Shown: piece after piece, positions 51,673 through 61,221 of the stretch
Layout: each line of letters opens with the position of its first letter
Position numbering within the stretch: position 1 is the stretch's first letter
Assembly: GCF_947495925.1 (NCBI RefSeq)
Contig: NZ_CANMAU010000004.1
Location: forward strand, 310,001 to 374,000
Origin: an uncultured Algibacter sp.
Lineage (GTDB): Bacteria > Bacteroidota > Bacteroidia > Flavobacteriales > Flavobacteriaceae
Direction: 5' to 3'
Length of the DNA stretch: 64,000 nucleotides
Notes under the pieces: model-generated
What the model was told of the DNA's origin: nothing
Databases searched by the model: none
The model's input: the letters and a program-made list of their open reading frames with translations, nothing else
Made by a program: the position numbers and the translations under genes

Positions 51673-54003
51673 ATGACAACTAAAAACAACAAAGCAGTTT
51701 CATTTTTCAACTATGTAACTTCCAACCATAGAATTATACTTTTTTTTAGTGTTCTACTTATTATTGGAAGCGCCATATTTATTCCTAAAATGACCAAGGA
51801 TACAAGTTATGATGCGTTTTTGCCAAAAGATGATCCCATTCTAAGATTTAGAAATAAGACTAAGGACGTTTTTGGATTAAAAGATCCTATGGTTATAGCC
51901 ATCGTTAATGAAGATGGCGTGTTTAATGTAGAGACGCTAAAACTAGTTCAAGAATTAAGTGATGCGCTTCAGACTGTGAAGGGGATTGATCCAGATCAAA
52001 TAACTAGCCTTTATACCGAAAATAATATTGTTGGTACCAAAGATGGGTTGGATGTAAACCCCTTTTATGAGATTGATAACTTGTCTATTGATACAGCTAA
52101 AGACGTAAAAGAAGCAATTGATGATTTTGAATTGTATCAAGGGAGTTTAGTTTCAAAAGATCATACCACAACACTTATCCTTGCAGAAATGCTAGATAGT
52201 TATGATAAAAAGCAGCATGAAGTTTATAAGAGTCTTATTAAGTTGTTGGATGGCCATACATCTCATAATTCAAAATTGTATTTGGCCGGCGAAGGAGCCG
52301 TAAGTGGTTACTTAATTAAGTATATCGATGAAGATGCCATGAAGACCAATCCATTTGCAGCCTTAGTTATATCTATCATTTTAATTATTGCGTATAGAAG
52401 ATTAAGAGGCGTTATTATACCCAATATTATGGTGTTAGCTTCAGTAGGAATTGCTTTAGGTACTATGGCTGCTTTTGGCGTAGATTTTTACGTTATTACC
52501 AATGGCTTACCCGTAGTATTAATAGCCATTGCTGTAGCAGATGGTATTCATATTTTGGGTGAATATTATGAGGCTGCCTCGTTACATCCAGATTATTCTC
52601 AAAAGGAATTAGTTATACACACCATGGTAAATATGTGGAGACCCATTGTAATAACTTCCGTAACTACAATAGCCGGATTTTTGGCAGTTTCTGTATCGTC
52701 TTATATGCCACCAATGACTTATTTTGGTTTATTTGGAGCTTTAGGTGTTTTCGTAGCTTTAGTATATGCGATTTTCTTTATTCCTTCTGCACTAATGCTC
52801 GTAAAACCTCAAACAAGTCGCGCTTACAGTGCAAGTAAAAGTGTAGATGGGTTCGGTAAAATAATGGAATTTGTAGGAGTTTGGGTTACACGATATCCTA
52901 AGTTAATATTAGGGATTGCTTTTCTAGTGATTTTATTCGGAATTAATGGTGCTTTTAAACTGGAAATAAATGAAGATAGAATTACCAACTTCCAGTCTGA
53001 AGAACCAATAGTAAAAGCTGATGCTATAATTAATTCAAAAACAGATGGCACGTCTTATCTAGATATTTATATTGAAACGCCAGAAAATGAAGATATTTTC
53101 AATCCTGATAATCTTTTAAAAATACAGGCTTTACAAAATTATGCAGAAACGTTTCCCCATGTAAAAGGAAGCATTTCGATTGTAGATTTTCTAAAAAAAA
53201 TGAATCAATCGTTGCATGAAAATAATCCAGAATATTATAAGATTCCTAAAAATAAAGATCTAATAGCTCAATACTTTTTACTGTATTCAGCAAGTGGAGA
53301 TCCTACAGATTTTGATAATTATGTAGATTACGATTACCGTCTTGCAAATATCAGATTACGTATGGATACGGGTAAGTACGAATTTGAAAAGCCCGTAGTC
53401 GATGCCATAAATTCATATTTGGAGCGTGATTTTAATAGCGATGCTATAAAGGCAACTACCACAGGAAAAGTTACTGTAGACGCATATTGGATAAATCGAT
53501 TAGGGTTCAATCATTTTTTAGGAGCTGGATTAGCATTATTAGTTGTTTTGTTGGTTAGCGCTCTTAGCTTTAGATCTTTTACTGCGGGTTTATTAACTAT
53601 AATTCCCGTGTCAATTTCTGTACTGTTTATTTATACCGTCATGGGATTACTAAATATTTGGTTAGCGGTTGGAACTTCGATGTTTGCGGCAATTGCCATA
53701 GGGATTGGGGTCGATTTCGCAGTACATACAGTTGATAGGTTAAAATTTCTTTTAAATGACCAAGGCTTACCTGTTAAAAAGGCTTATTCTGAATTTTATA
53801 AATCTGCAGGACGTGCTTTATTATTTAATTTTTTAGCCTTAGCTCTCGGATTCAGTGTTTTAATGACAAGTTCAGTCCCACCACTAAGTAAGTTTGGATT
53901 TCTAGTTGCTGTAGCTGTTTCTGTTAGCTTCATTGGTAGTATGACTCTATTGCCAGCTATTGTATTAGTAACTAAACCCAAATTTTTCAAAATTCAGAAT
54001 TAG
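51673..54003 (+). CDS. RND-superfamily (MMPL-type) exporter
   Basis: 776 residues in two repeats: each has one membrane helix, a periplasmic domain ('FLPKDDPILRFRNKTKDVFG' in the first) and five more helices. Sterol-sensing-type motifs 'VLIAIAVADGIHILGEYYEA' and 'AIAIGIGVDFAVHTVDRLKF' hold the proton-relay Asp residues. Proteins of this branch export lipids or hydrophobic molecules (hopanoid- or MMPL-like). With the LolA-like and barrel genes it forms a complete path across the envelope. Confidence 0.9.
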   Translation: MTTKNNKAVSFFNYVTSNHRIILFFSVLLIIGSAIFIPKMTKDTSYDAFLPKDDPILRFRNKTKDVFGLKDPMVIAIVNEDGVFNVETLKLVQELSDALQTVKGIDPDQITSLYTENNIVGTKDGLDVNPFYEIDNLSIDTAKDVKEAIDDFELYQGSLVSKDHTTTLILAEMLDSYDKKQHEVYKSLIKLLDGHTSHNSKLYLAGEGAVSGYLIKYIDEDAMKTNPFAALVISIILIIAYRRLRGVIIPNIMVLASVGIALGTMAAFGVDFYVITNGLPVVLIAIAVADGIHILGEYYEAASLHPDYSQKELVIHTMVNMWRPIVITSVTTIAGFLAVSVSSYMPPMTYFGLFGALGVFVALVYAIFFIPSALMLVKPQTSRAYSASKSVDGFGKIMEFVGVWVTRYPKLILGIAFLVILFGINGAFKLEINEDRITNFQSEEPIVKADAIINSKTDGTSYLDIYIETPENEDIFNPDNLLKIQALQNYAETFPHVKGSISIVDFLKKMNQSLHENNPEYYKIPKNKDLIAQYFLLYSASGDPTDFDNYVDYDYRLANIRLRMDTGKYEFEKPVVDAINSYLERDFNSDAIKATTTGKVTVDAYWINRLGFNHFLGAGLALLVVLLVSALSFRSFTAGLLTIIPVSISVLFIYTVMGLLNIWLAVGTSMFAAIAIGIGVDFAVHTVDRLKFLLNDQGLPVKKAYSEFYKSAGRALLFNFLALALGFSVLMTSSVPPLSKFGFLVAVAVSVSFIGSMTLLPAIVLVTKPKFFKIQN

Positions 54004-54032
54004 TAAAAAATAATAGTAAAACAATTTAAATT

Positions 54033-54836
54033 ATGAAGACATATAAAATTATTTCATTAGCGGTATTAACGATAATGGTAACGATAGGAACTAATGCCCA
54101 AAATTTACCATCAGGACAAAGTATTGCAAAAAAAACACATGAAAGGAATGAAGGGATTTCAATGAAAAGAAAGCTAACTATGGAGCTTAAAGATAAGCGT
54201 GGGAAAATTAGAATTAGAGAGACAATTTCTTTAAGGAAGTATTATGGTAAAGAAAAACGTCTAGCCATATTTTACGAAACACCAAGAAGCGTTCAAGGGA
54301 CAGCATTTTTAACTTTTGATTATCCAGAACCTTCGGTAGATGATGACCAATGGTTGTATATGCCTGCATTACGGAAAACACGTCGAATTTCTGCTGCAAA
54401 TCGCGGGGATTATTTTCTGGGAACGGACCTTACATATGAAGATATAAAATTAGAAACACGAATTAGTTTAGACGATTATAACTACAAAACTTTAGGCAAA
54501 GAAACTATTGAAGGTCAGGCATGTTTTATTGTTGAAGGCACCCCTGTTTCAGAAGAAATAGCCAAAGAATTAGGCTATGGAAAAGTGAAGTTTTGGGTGG
54601 ATGCTAAGATTTGGATGTTGAGAAAAGCTGAAAGTTGGGATGTTGCCAAAAATCACTTAAAAACCATACAGATAAAAGATGTCAAAGAAGTTCAGGGTAT
54701 TTGGACCTATCATAAAATAGTAGTCAAAAATCATAAAACGGGTCATGAAACCATATTTCTAAACAGTGATATTGATTATAAAACAAATATCAGTGATGAT
54801 ACTTTTACCAAAGAATCTTTAATCAACGGTTTATAA
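54033..54836 (+). CDS. LolA-like periplasmic lipid-carrier protein
   Basis: 267 residues with signal 'LTIMVTIGTNAQ'. Resembles the outer-membrane lipoprotein-sorting family: 'YYGKEKRLAIFYETPRSVQG', 'TAFLTFDYPEPSVDDDQWLY', 'RRISAANRGDYFLGTDLTYE' and 'KVKFWVDAKIWMLRKAESWD'. The half-barrel fold carries lipid from an inner-membrane RND exporter towards the outer membrane, in analogy to DUF1329 partners in other phyla. Placement between exporter and barrel genes supports this. Confidence 0.87.
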   Translation: MKTYKIISLAVLTIMVTIGTNAQNLPSGQSIAKKTHERNEGISMKRKLTMELKDKRGKIRIRETISLRKYYGKEKRLAIFYETPRSVQGTAFLTFDYPEPSVDDDQWLYMPALRKTRRISAANRGDYFLGTDLTYEDIKLETRISLDDYNYKTLGKETIEGQACFIVEGTPVSEEIAKELGYGKVKFWVDAKIWMLRKAESWDVAKNHLKTIQIKDVKEVQGIWTYHKIVVKNHKTGHETIFLNSDIDYKTNISDDTFTKESLINGL

Positions 54837-54879
54837 GACTACAACTTCTAAAATTAGAGTAATAATTAAAATATAAATT

Positions 54880-56217
54880 GTGTTCAAGACATATCCCCTA
54901 GTTATTATTTTCCTATTCCTATGTTTAAAGAGTATCTCGCAAGAAGACAAACAAAAATTTAAAGATGCTTTTAAGGCTAGTTTAGTTACTGTAACAGATT
55001 TTTCATATGAATTTAAAGGCGATAAGATGCAAAAATCAGAAATCATCTTAAAACCAAAATTTACATATCGTATTAATAATATATCGAAGTTAGTTTTTAT
55101 AGGTCAAGTATATTCGGAGTTGAATGATAATTTAGAACCAGGAAAGTCGAAAGATCATACTGTTTCTAAATGGAGTAGACGTTTGTTTATTGGAGACCGA
55201 ACGAATCTTGAATTAAGAGAATTATATTATCAGACTAAAATAGGTGGAAACTTTAGAATTATGTTAGGGAAACAACAAATTGTTTGGGGTGAAACAGATG
55301 GACTAAAGCTTTTAGATGTTGTCAACCCGCAAAATTTTAGAGAATTTATTTTGGATGGTTTTGAAGATAGTAGAATCCCTTTATGGTCATTAAAAAGTGA
55401 ATTTGATTTAGATGATATTGCTGTACAATTGGTTTGGATTCCCGATAACACATATCACATTATTCCAAATTTTGATGCACCTTATTTTACATCAAGTTTA
55501 TTTCCCAAACCACCTGAAGGTGTATCAACCATTTTCGGACAAGTAGATAGACCCACCCGCTTTCTAAAAGATTCTGATGCAGGTATTAAACTAAGTACCT
55601 TTAGGAGTGGGTGGGATATTTCTATAAACTATTTTTATTATTATGAAGATTTACCGGCGTTTTATAACAGATTGGATTTAGGTAGTCCAAGTGGTCCCAG
55701 TTTAATCATTGAACCGGAATATGAAAGACAACATTTAATAGGAGGAACCTTTAATAAGGTTCTAGGCTCTTCTACGTTAAGAGGTGAAATTGCCTATGTT
55801 TTTGATCAAAATTTTATCACTACAGACCCGAATATTTATAATGGTATTGTAACATCTCATGTTTATAAATCGGCATTTGGTATAGATTATATAAAAGGCG
55901 AACATATAATTAGTGCTCAGTTGTTTAGTAATATTATTTCTGATAGGATCTCAGTATATAATAGAGATCGATTTGAAACAAATACCTCCTTAAAATTATC
56001 GCGAGATATGATGAATGATAATTTAACTGCCGATATTTTATGGATTCAAAATTACAATCATGGAGATGGATATGTTAGACCGCAATTAAGCTATTGGATA
56101 AACTCCTCAGTGCAATTACTATTGGAAAGCACTATTTTCTATGGGAATACGAATCAACTTTTTGGGCAGTTTCAGGATCGAAATAGGGTGTCTATTGGTA
56201 TGAAGTGGGGAATCTAA
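54880..56217 (+). CDS. Outer-membrane beta-barrel protein, DUF1302-like role
   Basis: 445 residues beginning with GTG at 54880, which opens a signal peptide ('YPLVIIFLFLCLKSISQ'). Long alternating strands follow with 'LELRELYYQTKIGGNFRIML', 'GKQQIVWGETDGLKLLDVVN' and 'ILDGFEDSRIPLWSLKSEFD', a pattern shared with DUF1302 barrels that work beside RND exporters and LolA-like proteins. It ends 'VSIGMKWGI'. It is predicted to place or release the exported lipid at the outer membrane; substrate unknown. Confidence 0.82.
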   Translation: MFKTYPLVIIFLFLCLKSISQEDKQKFKDAFKASLVTVTDFSYEFKGDKMQKSEIILKPKFTYRINNISKLVFIGQVYSELNDNLEPGKSKDHTVSKWSRRLFIGDRTNLELRELYYQTKIGGNFRIMLGKQQIVWGETDGLKLLDVVNPQNFREFILDGFEDSRIPLWSLKSEFDLDDIAVQLVWIPDNTYHIIPNFDAPYFTSSLFPKPPEGVSTIFGQVDRPTRFLKDSDAGIKLSTFRSGWDISINYFYYYEDLPAFYNRLDLGSPSGPSLIIEPEYERQHLIGGTFNKVLGSSTLRGEIAYVFDQNFITTDPNIYNGIVTSHVYKSAFGIDYIKGEHIISAQLFSNIISDRISVYNRDRFETNTSLKLSRDMMNDNLTADILWIQNYNHGDGYVRPQLSYWINSSVQLLLESTIFYGNTNQLFGQFQDRNRVSIGMKWGI

Positions 56218-56537
56218 ATTTTTTAAGTAATGAGATTTTACATAAAACTAATATATTAATGAGAGATAAAGATGTTTTTTGAGAATTAATTCTCTGATCT
56301 AATAAAAGGATGATAGTTTTTTTCAAGCGTATAATTAATTGTTAATAACAATCGATAATGAATCGTTTTACTATTGAAACAGGCTTAATAGAGGTGCTTT
56401 ATACCCAGCGGTAAATTAAGTTTGCAATTTTACGATGACTTAATGGCGTAAAACCTGATATTTCTATTCCTTTTAGAATAAAATTCATTCTTAAAAAAGA
56501 CAGAAGGCACTCTGGAAATCTATTAATTTAATATGGA
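56218..56537. other. Intergenic region between convergent genes
   Basis: 320 bp without a coding frame of note. The 14-bp perfect palindrome GAGAATTAATTCTC (56281-56294) follows a T run and may aid termination of the export operon. I see nothing else. Confidence 0.5.
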
Positions 56538-57437
56538 TTAAAGACTATTAGCACTGAACGTATCTCCTTGAGAAATATCGCCAGTATCAAAACCTTTTTT
56601 AAACCATCGCATGCGTTGCTCAGAAGTACCATGTGTAAAAGAATCAGGAACCACCCTACCTGAGGAATTTTTCTGTAATCGATCATCACCAATAGCATTG
56701 GCAGCATTTAAGGCTTCTTCTAAATCTCCTGCTTCCATCATTTGTGTCATACGCTGAGAGTGATGTGCCCAAACCCCAGCAAGAAAATCGGCCTGAAGTT
56801 CTAGTTTTACCGAGTATTTGTTGTATTCGGTTTTGCTAACCTGACCACGCAATTTATTCATCTCATCCGTAATACCCATAATTTTTTGAATATGGTGTCC
56901 AACTTCATGAGCAATCACATATGCTTGAGCAAAATCGCCAGGTGCATTTAATTGACGTTCCATATCATTAAAAAAACTCAAATCTATATAGAGTTTTTCG
57001 TCACCAGGACAGTAAAATGGACCCGTAGCACTTGAAGCATTTCCGCAGGCCGAAGACACAGAACCTGAAAATAAAACTAATGTTGGGTTACGGTAATTAC
57101 TTAAAAGGCTATTCCAAACATCTTCGGTATTGGCCAAAATAGTTGAGCTAAATGCAGCCAATTTATTCTCTTTTTCCGATCCTTGATAGGGCACTGAACT
57201 TTCGGTTTGAGGACTACCACCGGTAAAAAACTGACCTAGAATACTTAAGGGATTATTGCCTGTTGCAAAGGAGATCACTAAAAAAACACCAACGATTACT
57301 AAGCCTGTTTTTGAAAAAAGAAGCTTAATTAAAGGCCCTAATAGCATAGGATTAAAACCACCTAAACCAGTTCGAGGACTGCGCTGTCCTCTTCGGTCAT
57401 CAACATTTGAACTTCTTCGCTTTCCTTGCCATTTCAT
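56538..57437 (-). CDS. Neutral zinc metallopeptidase, YpfJ family
   Basis: 299 residues: a basic N-terminus, one membrane helix at about 44-60 ('TGLVIVGVFLVISF'), and the family domain with zinc motif 'HEVGHH' (177-182), 'VLFSGSVSSACGNASSATGP', 'FYCPGDEKLYIDLSFFND' and 'KLELQADFLAGVWAH'. A membrane-tethered metalloprotease with its active domain outside the cytoplasm. The physiological substrate is unknown. Confidence 0.92.
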   Translation of the reverse strand: MKWQGKRRSSNVDDRRGQRSPRTGLGGFNPMLLGPLIKLLFSKTGLVIVGVFLVISFATGNNPLSILGQFFTGGSPQTESSVPYQGSEKENKLAAFSSTILANTEDVWNSLLSNYRNPTLVLFSGSVSSACGNASSATGPFYCPGDEKLYIDLSFFNDMERQLNAPGDFAQAYVIAHEVGHHIQKIMGITDEMNKLRGQVSKTEYNKYSVKLELQADFLAGVWAHHSQRMTQMMEAGDLEEALNAANAIGDDRLQKNSSGRVVPDSFTHGTSEQRMRWFKKGFDTGDISQGDTFSANSL

Positions 57438-57741
57438 AATTACTTTGTTTTTATTGAAAAAATTTCCCCTCCAATTTACTTATAATTTAAAAGCGAGTGA
57501 AATTTATTGCGCAGAAATTCTTTTTGATGATAATTATAAAATTATGTGCATGCTGCAATATGTTATAATAATATTATGAAATAATATTATGAAGATAAAA
57601 TCTACTTTAACTTAATATAATGATATAAACAAATGGGCATCGTGTAAAATTGCTGTACATTCGCAGCTTAATTTAAAGAGGTGGTATTATTTATAGATTG
57701 TCATCTCAAATACCCGATGAAGGGTTTTATAAACAATTTAT
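57438..57741. other. Divergent intergenic region
   Basis: 304 bp between the peptidase and helicase genes. It holds a short tandem of AATAATATTATGA (about 57564-57591) and, near 57656-57663, TACATTCG, a near match to the -7 box, which would give the helicase transcript a leader of about 75 nt. Nothing else stands out. Confidence 0.5.
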
Positions 57742-59031
57742 ATGTCATTCGAATCTCTAGGCTTATCTAAAGCCTTGCTAAAAGCTATTAGCAAAAAAGG
57801 ATATACTACTCCAAGTCCGATCCAACAAAAAGCAATTCCTCCTGTTTTAGAGGGGCATGATGTTTTGGCATCAGCACAAACGGGAACAGGAAAAACAGCA
57901 GGTTTTACATTACCTCTTTTACATACACTTTCTGAAAACCCAAAGCAAAAGTTCAGACCAATTAGGGCTTTGATACTAACACCAACTCGCGAGTTAGCAG
58001 CACAAGTTTATGCCAATGTACGCGAGTATAGTGAGTTTTTAAATTTGAGAAGTGCAGTTATTTTTGGAGGCGTTAATCAAAAACCTCAGACAGCTACAAT
58101 TCGCCAAGGTGTAGATGTTCTAGTAGCAACCCCAGGGCGCTTATTAGATTTACAAAGTCAAGGATTATTATCGTTAAAGCGCATAGAGATTTTTGTTTTA
58201 GATGAAGCAGATAGAATGCTTGATATGGGGTTTTTAAGAGATATCCAGAAAGTGATTGATTCGATGCCGGAAAAGCGTCAGAATTTGATGTTTTCTGCCA
58301 CTTTTTCAAAAGATATCAAGAAGTTAGCTCATGGTATTTTAAATCATCCTGTTCAGGTTGAAGCGACTCCAGAGAATACAACGGTTGAAGCTATAAGTCA
58401 AAAAGTTTATAGAGTTGCAAAAGGTTTAAAAACAGGATTGATTATTAAACTGATTTCAGAAGGGAACTGGCATCAAGTATTGGTGTTTACTAGAACCAAG
58501 CATGGAGCAAATAGGCTTTCCGAAAAAATGGTAAAATCGGGTATTACTGCTGCCGCTATTCATGGAAATAAAAGTCAAGGGGCGAGAACGAAAGCTTTAG
58601 CAGGTTTTAAAAGTGGAAAAGTTAGGGTTCTAGTGGCTACAGATATAGCAGCTAGAGGATTGGATATTCCATTATTACCTCATGTTATTAATTTTGAATT
58701 GCCAAATGTGTCAGAAGATTATGTGCATAGAATTGGTAGAACCGGTAGAGCAGGAGCAAAGGGTGAAGCATTATCTTTAGTGAGTGCCGATGAAACTTCT
58801 TTTTTAAGAGGTATTGAAAAGCTGATTGATATGAAATTGCCTATTGAAATTATAGAAGGTTTTGAGCCTGATCCTAATGCTTCTACAGCACCTATAAAGC
58901 AAGGTCAAGGACGTCAAAGACGCAATTCTAGCCAAGGAGGTCATTCACATTCTAAGAATAATTCAAATAGAAACAATAATAGAGGAAATAAGTCTCGAAG
59001 ACCTAGACGTGGTAATGATCATCGTAATTAA
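57742..59031 (+). CDS. DEAD-box RNA helicase, RhlE-like
   Basis: 429 residues: '[20 protein letters not shown]' (Q motif), '[18 protein letters not shown]' (Walker A), 'DEAD' in '[15 protein letters not shown]', 'SATFS' and '[14 protein letters not shown]'. The tail of about 50 residues is Ser/Asn/Arg-rich, with no separate RNA-binding domain, which fits RhlE rather than CsdA. It acts in ribosome assembly or RNA turnover. Two small genes follow in the same direction. Confidence 0.93.
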   Translation: MSFESLGLSKALLKAISKKGYTTPSPIQQKAIPPVLEGHDVLASAQTGTGKTAGFTLPLLHTLSENPKQKFRPIRALILTPTRELAAQVYANVREYSEFLNLRSAVIFGGVNQKPQTATIRQGVDVLVATPGRLLDLQSQGLLSLKRIEIFVLDEADRMLDMGFLRDIQKVIDSMPEKRQNLMFSATFSKDIKKLAHGILNHPVQVEATPENTTVEAISQKVYRVAKGLKTGLIIKLISEGNWHQVLVFTRTKHGANRLSEKMVKSGITAAAIHGNKSQGARTKALAGFKSGKVRVLVATDIAARGLDIPLLPHVINFELPNVSEDYVHRIGRTGRAGAKGEALSLVSADETSFLRGIEKLIDMKLPIEIIEGFEPDPNASTAPIKQGQGRQRRNSSQGGHSHSKNNSNRNNNRGNKSRRPRRGNDHRN

Positions 59032-59037
59032 TATTTT

Positions 59038-59253
59038 ATGAATCAAATTCTTAAAGACAAAATTATAGAGGTTTGCGATAAGAAAATAGCTGACAAAGGT
59101 GAAGGTGTGGGAGTTTCTTTTTATGCTTTTTTTAAAAATAAAAATGATAATCCAGACCTCTTAATGGAGGCTGCTGCTTGGTGGATTAAAACACATAAGT
59201 TAGATCATTTTGAAAAAGCTGTAAAAATTAAAAGTTTAGTTGAAAAGTTATAA
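59038..59253 (+). CDS. DUF6500-family small protein
   Basis: 71 residues: '[20 protein letters not shown]', '[20 protein letters not shown]' and '[11 protein letters not shown]' match this short conserved family of unknown function. It begins 6 bp after the helicase stop and its own stop overlaps the next start, so the three genes form one unit. Confidence 0.82.
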   Translation: MNQILKDKIIEVCDKKIADKGEGVGVSFYAFFKNKNDNPDLLMEAAAWWIKTHKLDHFEKAVKIKSLVEKL

Positions 59254-59477
59254 TGGAATCTCAGCCAAATAACCCATTACATGGTGTAAAACTTGAACAG
59301 ATTATAAACGATTTAGTGGCCTATTATGGTTGGGAGTATATGGGCTATACTATTAAAGTTAGATGTTTTACGGATAACCCATCAGTAAAATCGAGTTTAA
59401 AGTTTTTACGACGAACGCCTTGGGCTAGGACTAAAGTTGAAAATATGTATTTAAACTACTTAAAACACAAAAATTAA
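59253..59477 (+). CDS. VF530-type (DUF2132) DNA-binding protein
   Basis: 74 residues: '[20 protein letters not shown]', '[20 protein letters not shown]' and '[20 protein letters not shown]' define the family, named from a Vibrio structure with a DNA-binding-like fold. Its precise role is unknown. It starts on the last base of the preceding stop codon (TAATG). Confidence 0.92.
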   Translation: MESQPNNPLHGVKLEQIINDLVAYYGWEYMGYTIKVRCFTDNPSVKSSLKFLRRTPWARTKVENMYLNYLKHKN

Positions 59478-59926
59478 CGTAATTGTTTCAGCCCTTCATA
59501 AACTACAATGCTTACTGCGTTAGCTAAATTCAAACTTCTAGTATGTTCGCTATATAAAGGAATTTTGAAAAGTTGATTTTCATGTTCTTTGATTAAAGGC
59601 TTAGGTAATCCAACAGATTCTTTACCAAATATTAGGAATATATCATCTTTAAAAGGGATGTCCCAGTGGTTCTTATTGCCATGGCTGGAAAGGAAAGCCA
59701 TAGTTTTATCGCCGTTTATTTTGAAAAATTCAGCGGTATTTTTATAATAGGTAACATTCAGGTGTTGCCAATAATCTAAACCTGCGCGTTTTAATCTTGA
59801 GTCGTTAATTTCGAAACCAAATGGTTTTACTAAATGTAAATGGGAGCCAGAGCCCAAAGCTAAACGTCCAATATTCCCTGTATTATTAGGGATTTCAGGT
59901 TCAATTAAAACAATGTTTAACGGCAT
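59474..59926 (-). CDS. trmL: tRNA (cytidine/uridine-34-2'-O)-methyltransferase
   Basis: 150 residues, short SPOUT enzyme: '[20 protein letters not shown]' (motif 1), '[20 protein letters not shown]' (motif 2) and '[20 protein letters not shown]' (motif 3). It methylates the wobble base of leucine tRNAs. It converges with the VF530 gene, overlapping by 4 bp, and its ATG is 1 bp from the DUF805 stop. Confidence 0.93.
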   Translation of the reverse strand: MPLNIVLIEPEIPNNTGNIGRLALGSGSHLHLVKPFGFEINDSRLKRAGLDYWQHLNVTYYKNTAEFFKINGDKTMAFLSSHGNKNHWDIPFKDDIFLIFGKESVGLPKPLIKEHENQLFKIPLYSEHTRSLNLANAVSIVVYEGLKQLR

Positions 59927-59927
59927 T

Positions 59928-60347
59928 CTAATTTTCTATTTGAGGTTTACCTATTTCGTCGATTTCATCAAGAATTGGGCCTTTTGGATCTGGTCCATAT
60001 TTGTTAGGTCCTTTATCGCCATTTGAAACTAATAAAACGAAAAGCCATATTCCTCCAATAAAGGGTATAAAGTATACCAGAAAGTAAGTTCCACTTTTTC
60101 CAATATCATGTAACCTTCTGGATATGGCTGCTAAAGTTGGGATTAATAATCCGATAAAAAAGATAAAAGGCATGATGCTTACGTAATCTTGTAACTTAAT
60201 TAAGTTATTTGAAATAAAACTAATTATAAACACCACAACTAGTGTGATTGTAATATTAAATAAAAGAAACAACCAAAAATCTTTACGACGTGTTCTTCCT
60301 TTAAATGAAGCATACTTTTTAGTAAACATGTCCAGATACCAATTCAT
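59928..60347 (-). CDS. DUF805 membrane protein
   Basis: 139 residues with four membrane helices: 'FKGRTRRKDFWLFLLFNITI', 'PFIFFIGLLIPTLAAISRRL' and 'HDIGKSGTYFLVYFIPFIGG' are the DUF805 hallmarks, with the soluble tail 'DKGPNKYGPDPKGPILDEID'. No function is known. It lies 4 bp after the trpA gene on the same strand, so it is read through from the tryptophan operon. Confidence 0.92.
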   Translation of the reverse strand: MNWYLDMFTKKYASFKGRTRRKDFWLFLLFNITITLVVVFIISFISNNLIKLQDYVSIMPFIFFIGLLIPTLAAISRRLHDIGKSGTYFLVYFIPFIGGIWLFVLLVSNGDKGPNKYGPDPKGPILDEIDEIGKPQIEN

Positions 60348-60351
60348 AACT

Positions 60352-61116
60352 TTAACCTAAAATAGTATCAACAAATTTATTAATACTACCAGTACCATTT
60401 TTAGTGACATACTTCACGAAAGCACTACCAATAATAGCGCCTTTAGCATATTGTGTGGCTTGCGTAAAGGTTTCATTGTTACTAATACCAAAACCAATTA
60501 CCTGTTGGTTTTTTAAATTCATTTGAGCAATACGCTCAAAATACTGGGTTTGCTCACTGCCAAAACCAGATTGCGCTCCAGTTGTACTGGCACTACTTAC
60601 CATATAAATAAATCCGTTTGAGATAGAATCGATATATCTAATACGTTCATCACTGGTTTGTGGGGTAATTAAGAACACATTTATTAATCCGTATTTTTCA
60701 AAAATAGCTTGATATTCGTTATGATACACATCAACAGGTAAATCAGGAATAATTAGTCCGTCAATTCCTAATTCTTGACACTTTTTGCAAAATGCTTCTA
60801 CACCATATTGAAACATCGGGTTGAAATACCCCATAATAATTAGTGGAATACTTACTGTTTTTCTAATATCTTTTAATTGTTTAAAAAGAACTTCGGTTGT
60901 CATGCCGTTTTTTAATGCTGAGGTAGAACTGTCTTGAATAGTTGGTCCATCTGCTAAAGGATCACTAAAAGGTAGTCCAATTTCAATCATGTCCACACCA
61001 TTTTTCTCTAAACTTTGAATAATGGTAACGGTATCATCAATATTTGGATATCCTGCTGTGAGGTATATAGACAGTAGCTTTTTATTCTCTTTTAACTTAC
61101 TTTGAATACGATTCAT
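60352..61116 (-). CDS. trpA: Tryptophan synthase alpha subunit
   Basis: 254 residues, TIM barrel: 'LLSIYLTAGYPNIDDTVTII', 'VDMIEIGLPFSDPLADGPTI' (catalytic Glu) and 'GLIIPDLPVDVYHNEYQAIF' (catalytic Asp), then 'VIGFGISNNETFTQATQYAK'. It cleaves indole-3-glycerol phosphate and channels indole to TrpB. A REP-like repeat separates it from trpB. Confidence 0.96.
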   Translation of the reverse strand: MNRIQSKLKENKKLLSIYLTAGYPNIDDTVTIIQSLEKNGVDMIEIGLPFSDPLADGPTIQDSSTSALKNGMTTEVLFKQLKDIRKTVSIPLIIMGYFNPMFQYGVEAFCKKCQELGIDGLIIPDLPVDVYHNEYQAIFEKYGLINVFLITPQTSDERIRYIDSISNGFIYMVSSASTTGAQSGFGSEQTQYFERIAQMNLKNQQVIGFGISNNETFTQATQYAKGAIIGSAFVKYVTKNGTGSINKFVDTILG

Positions 61117-61127
61117 CTTAATTTTAT

Positions 61128-61207
61128 TTGGGCGTTACCCACAAGGGGGCGGGCTTTCACGAGTCGCTCTCTTTGAGGAGCTTCAACAATCGCTCAATCC
61201 CTAACGC
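61128..61207. repeat. Flavobacterial REP-like palindromic repeat, copy 2
   Basis: Starts TTGGGCGTTACCC, continues ACAAGGGGGCGGGCTTTC, and ends TCCCTAACGC, sharing both ends with copy 1 at 45638-45723. It sits inside the trp operon between trpB and trpA, where a hairpin could alter relative expression of the two subunits. Confidence 0.85.
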
Positions 61208-61221
61208 ATAAGTCTTTAAAT

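Noticed and set aside
57564-57591. Short tandem AATAATATTATGA
   Set aside because: Two low-complexity AT-rich copies are expected by chance in this DNA; no sign of function.
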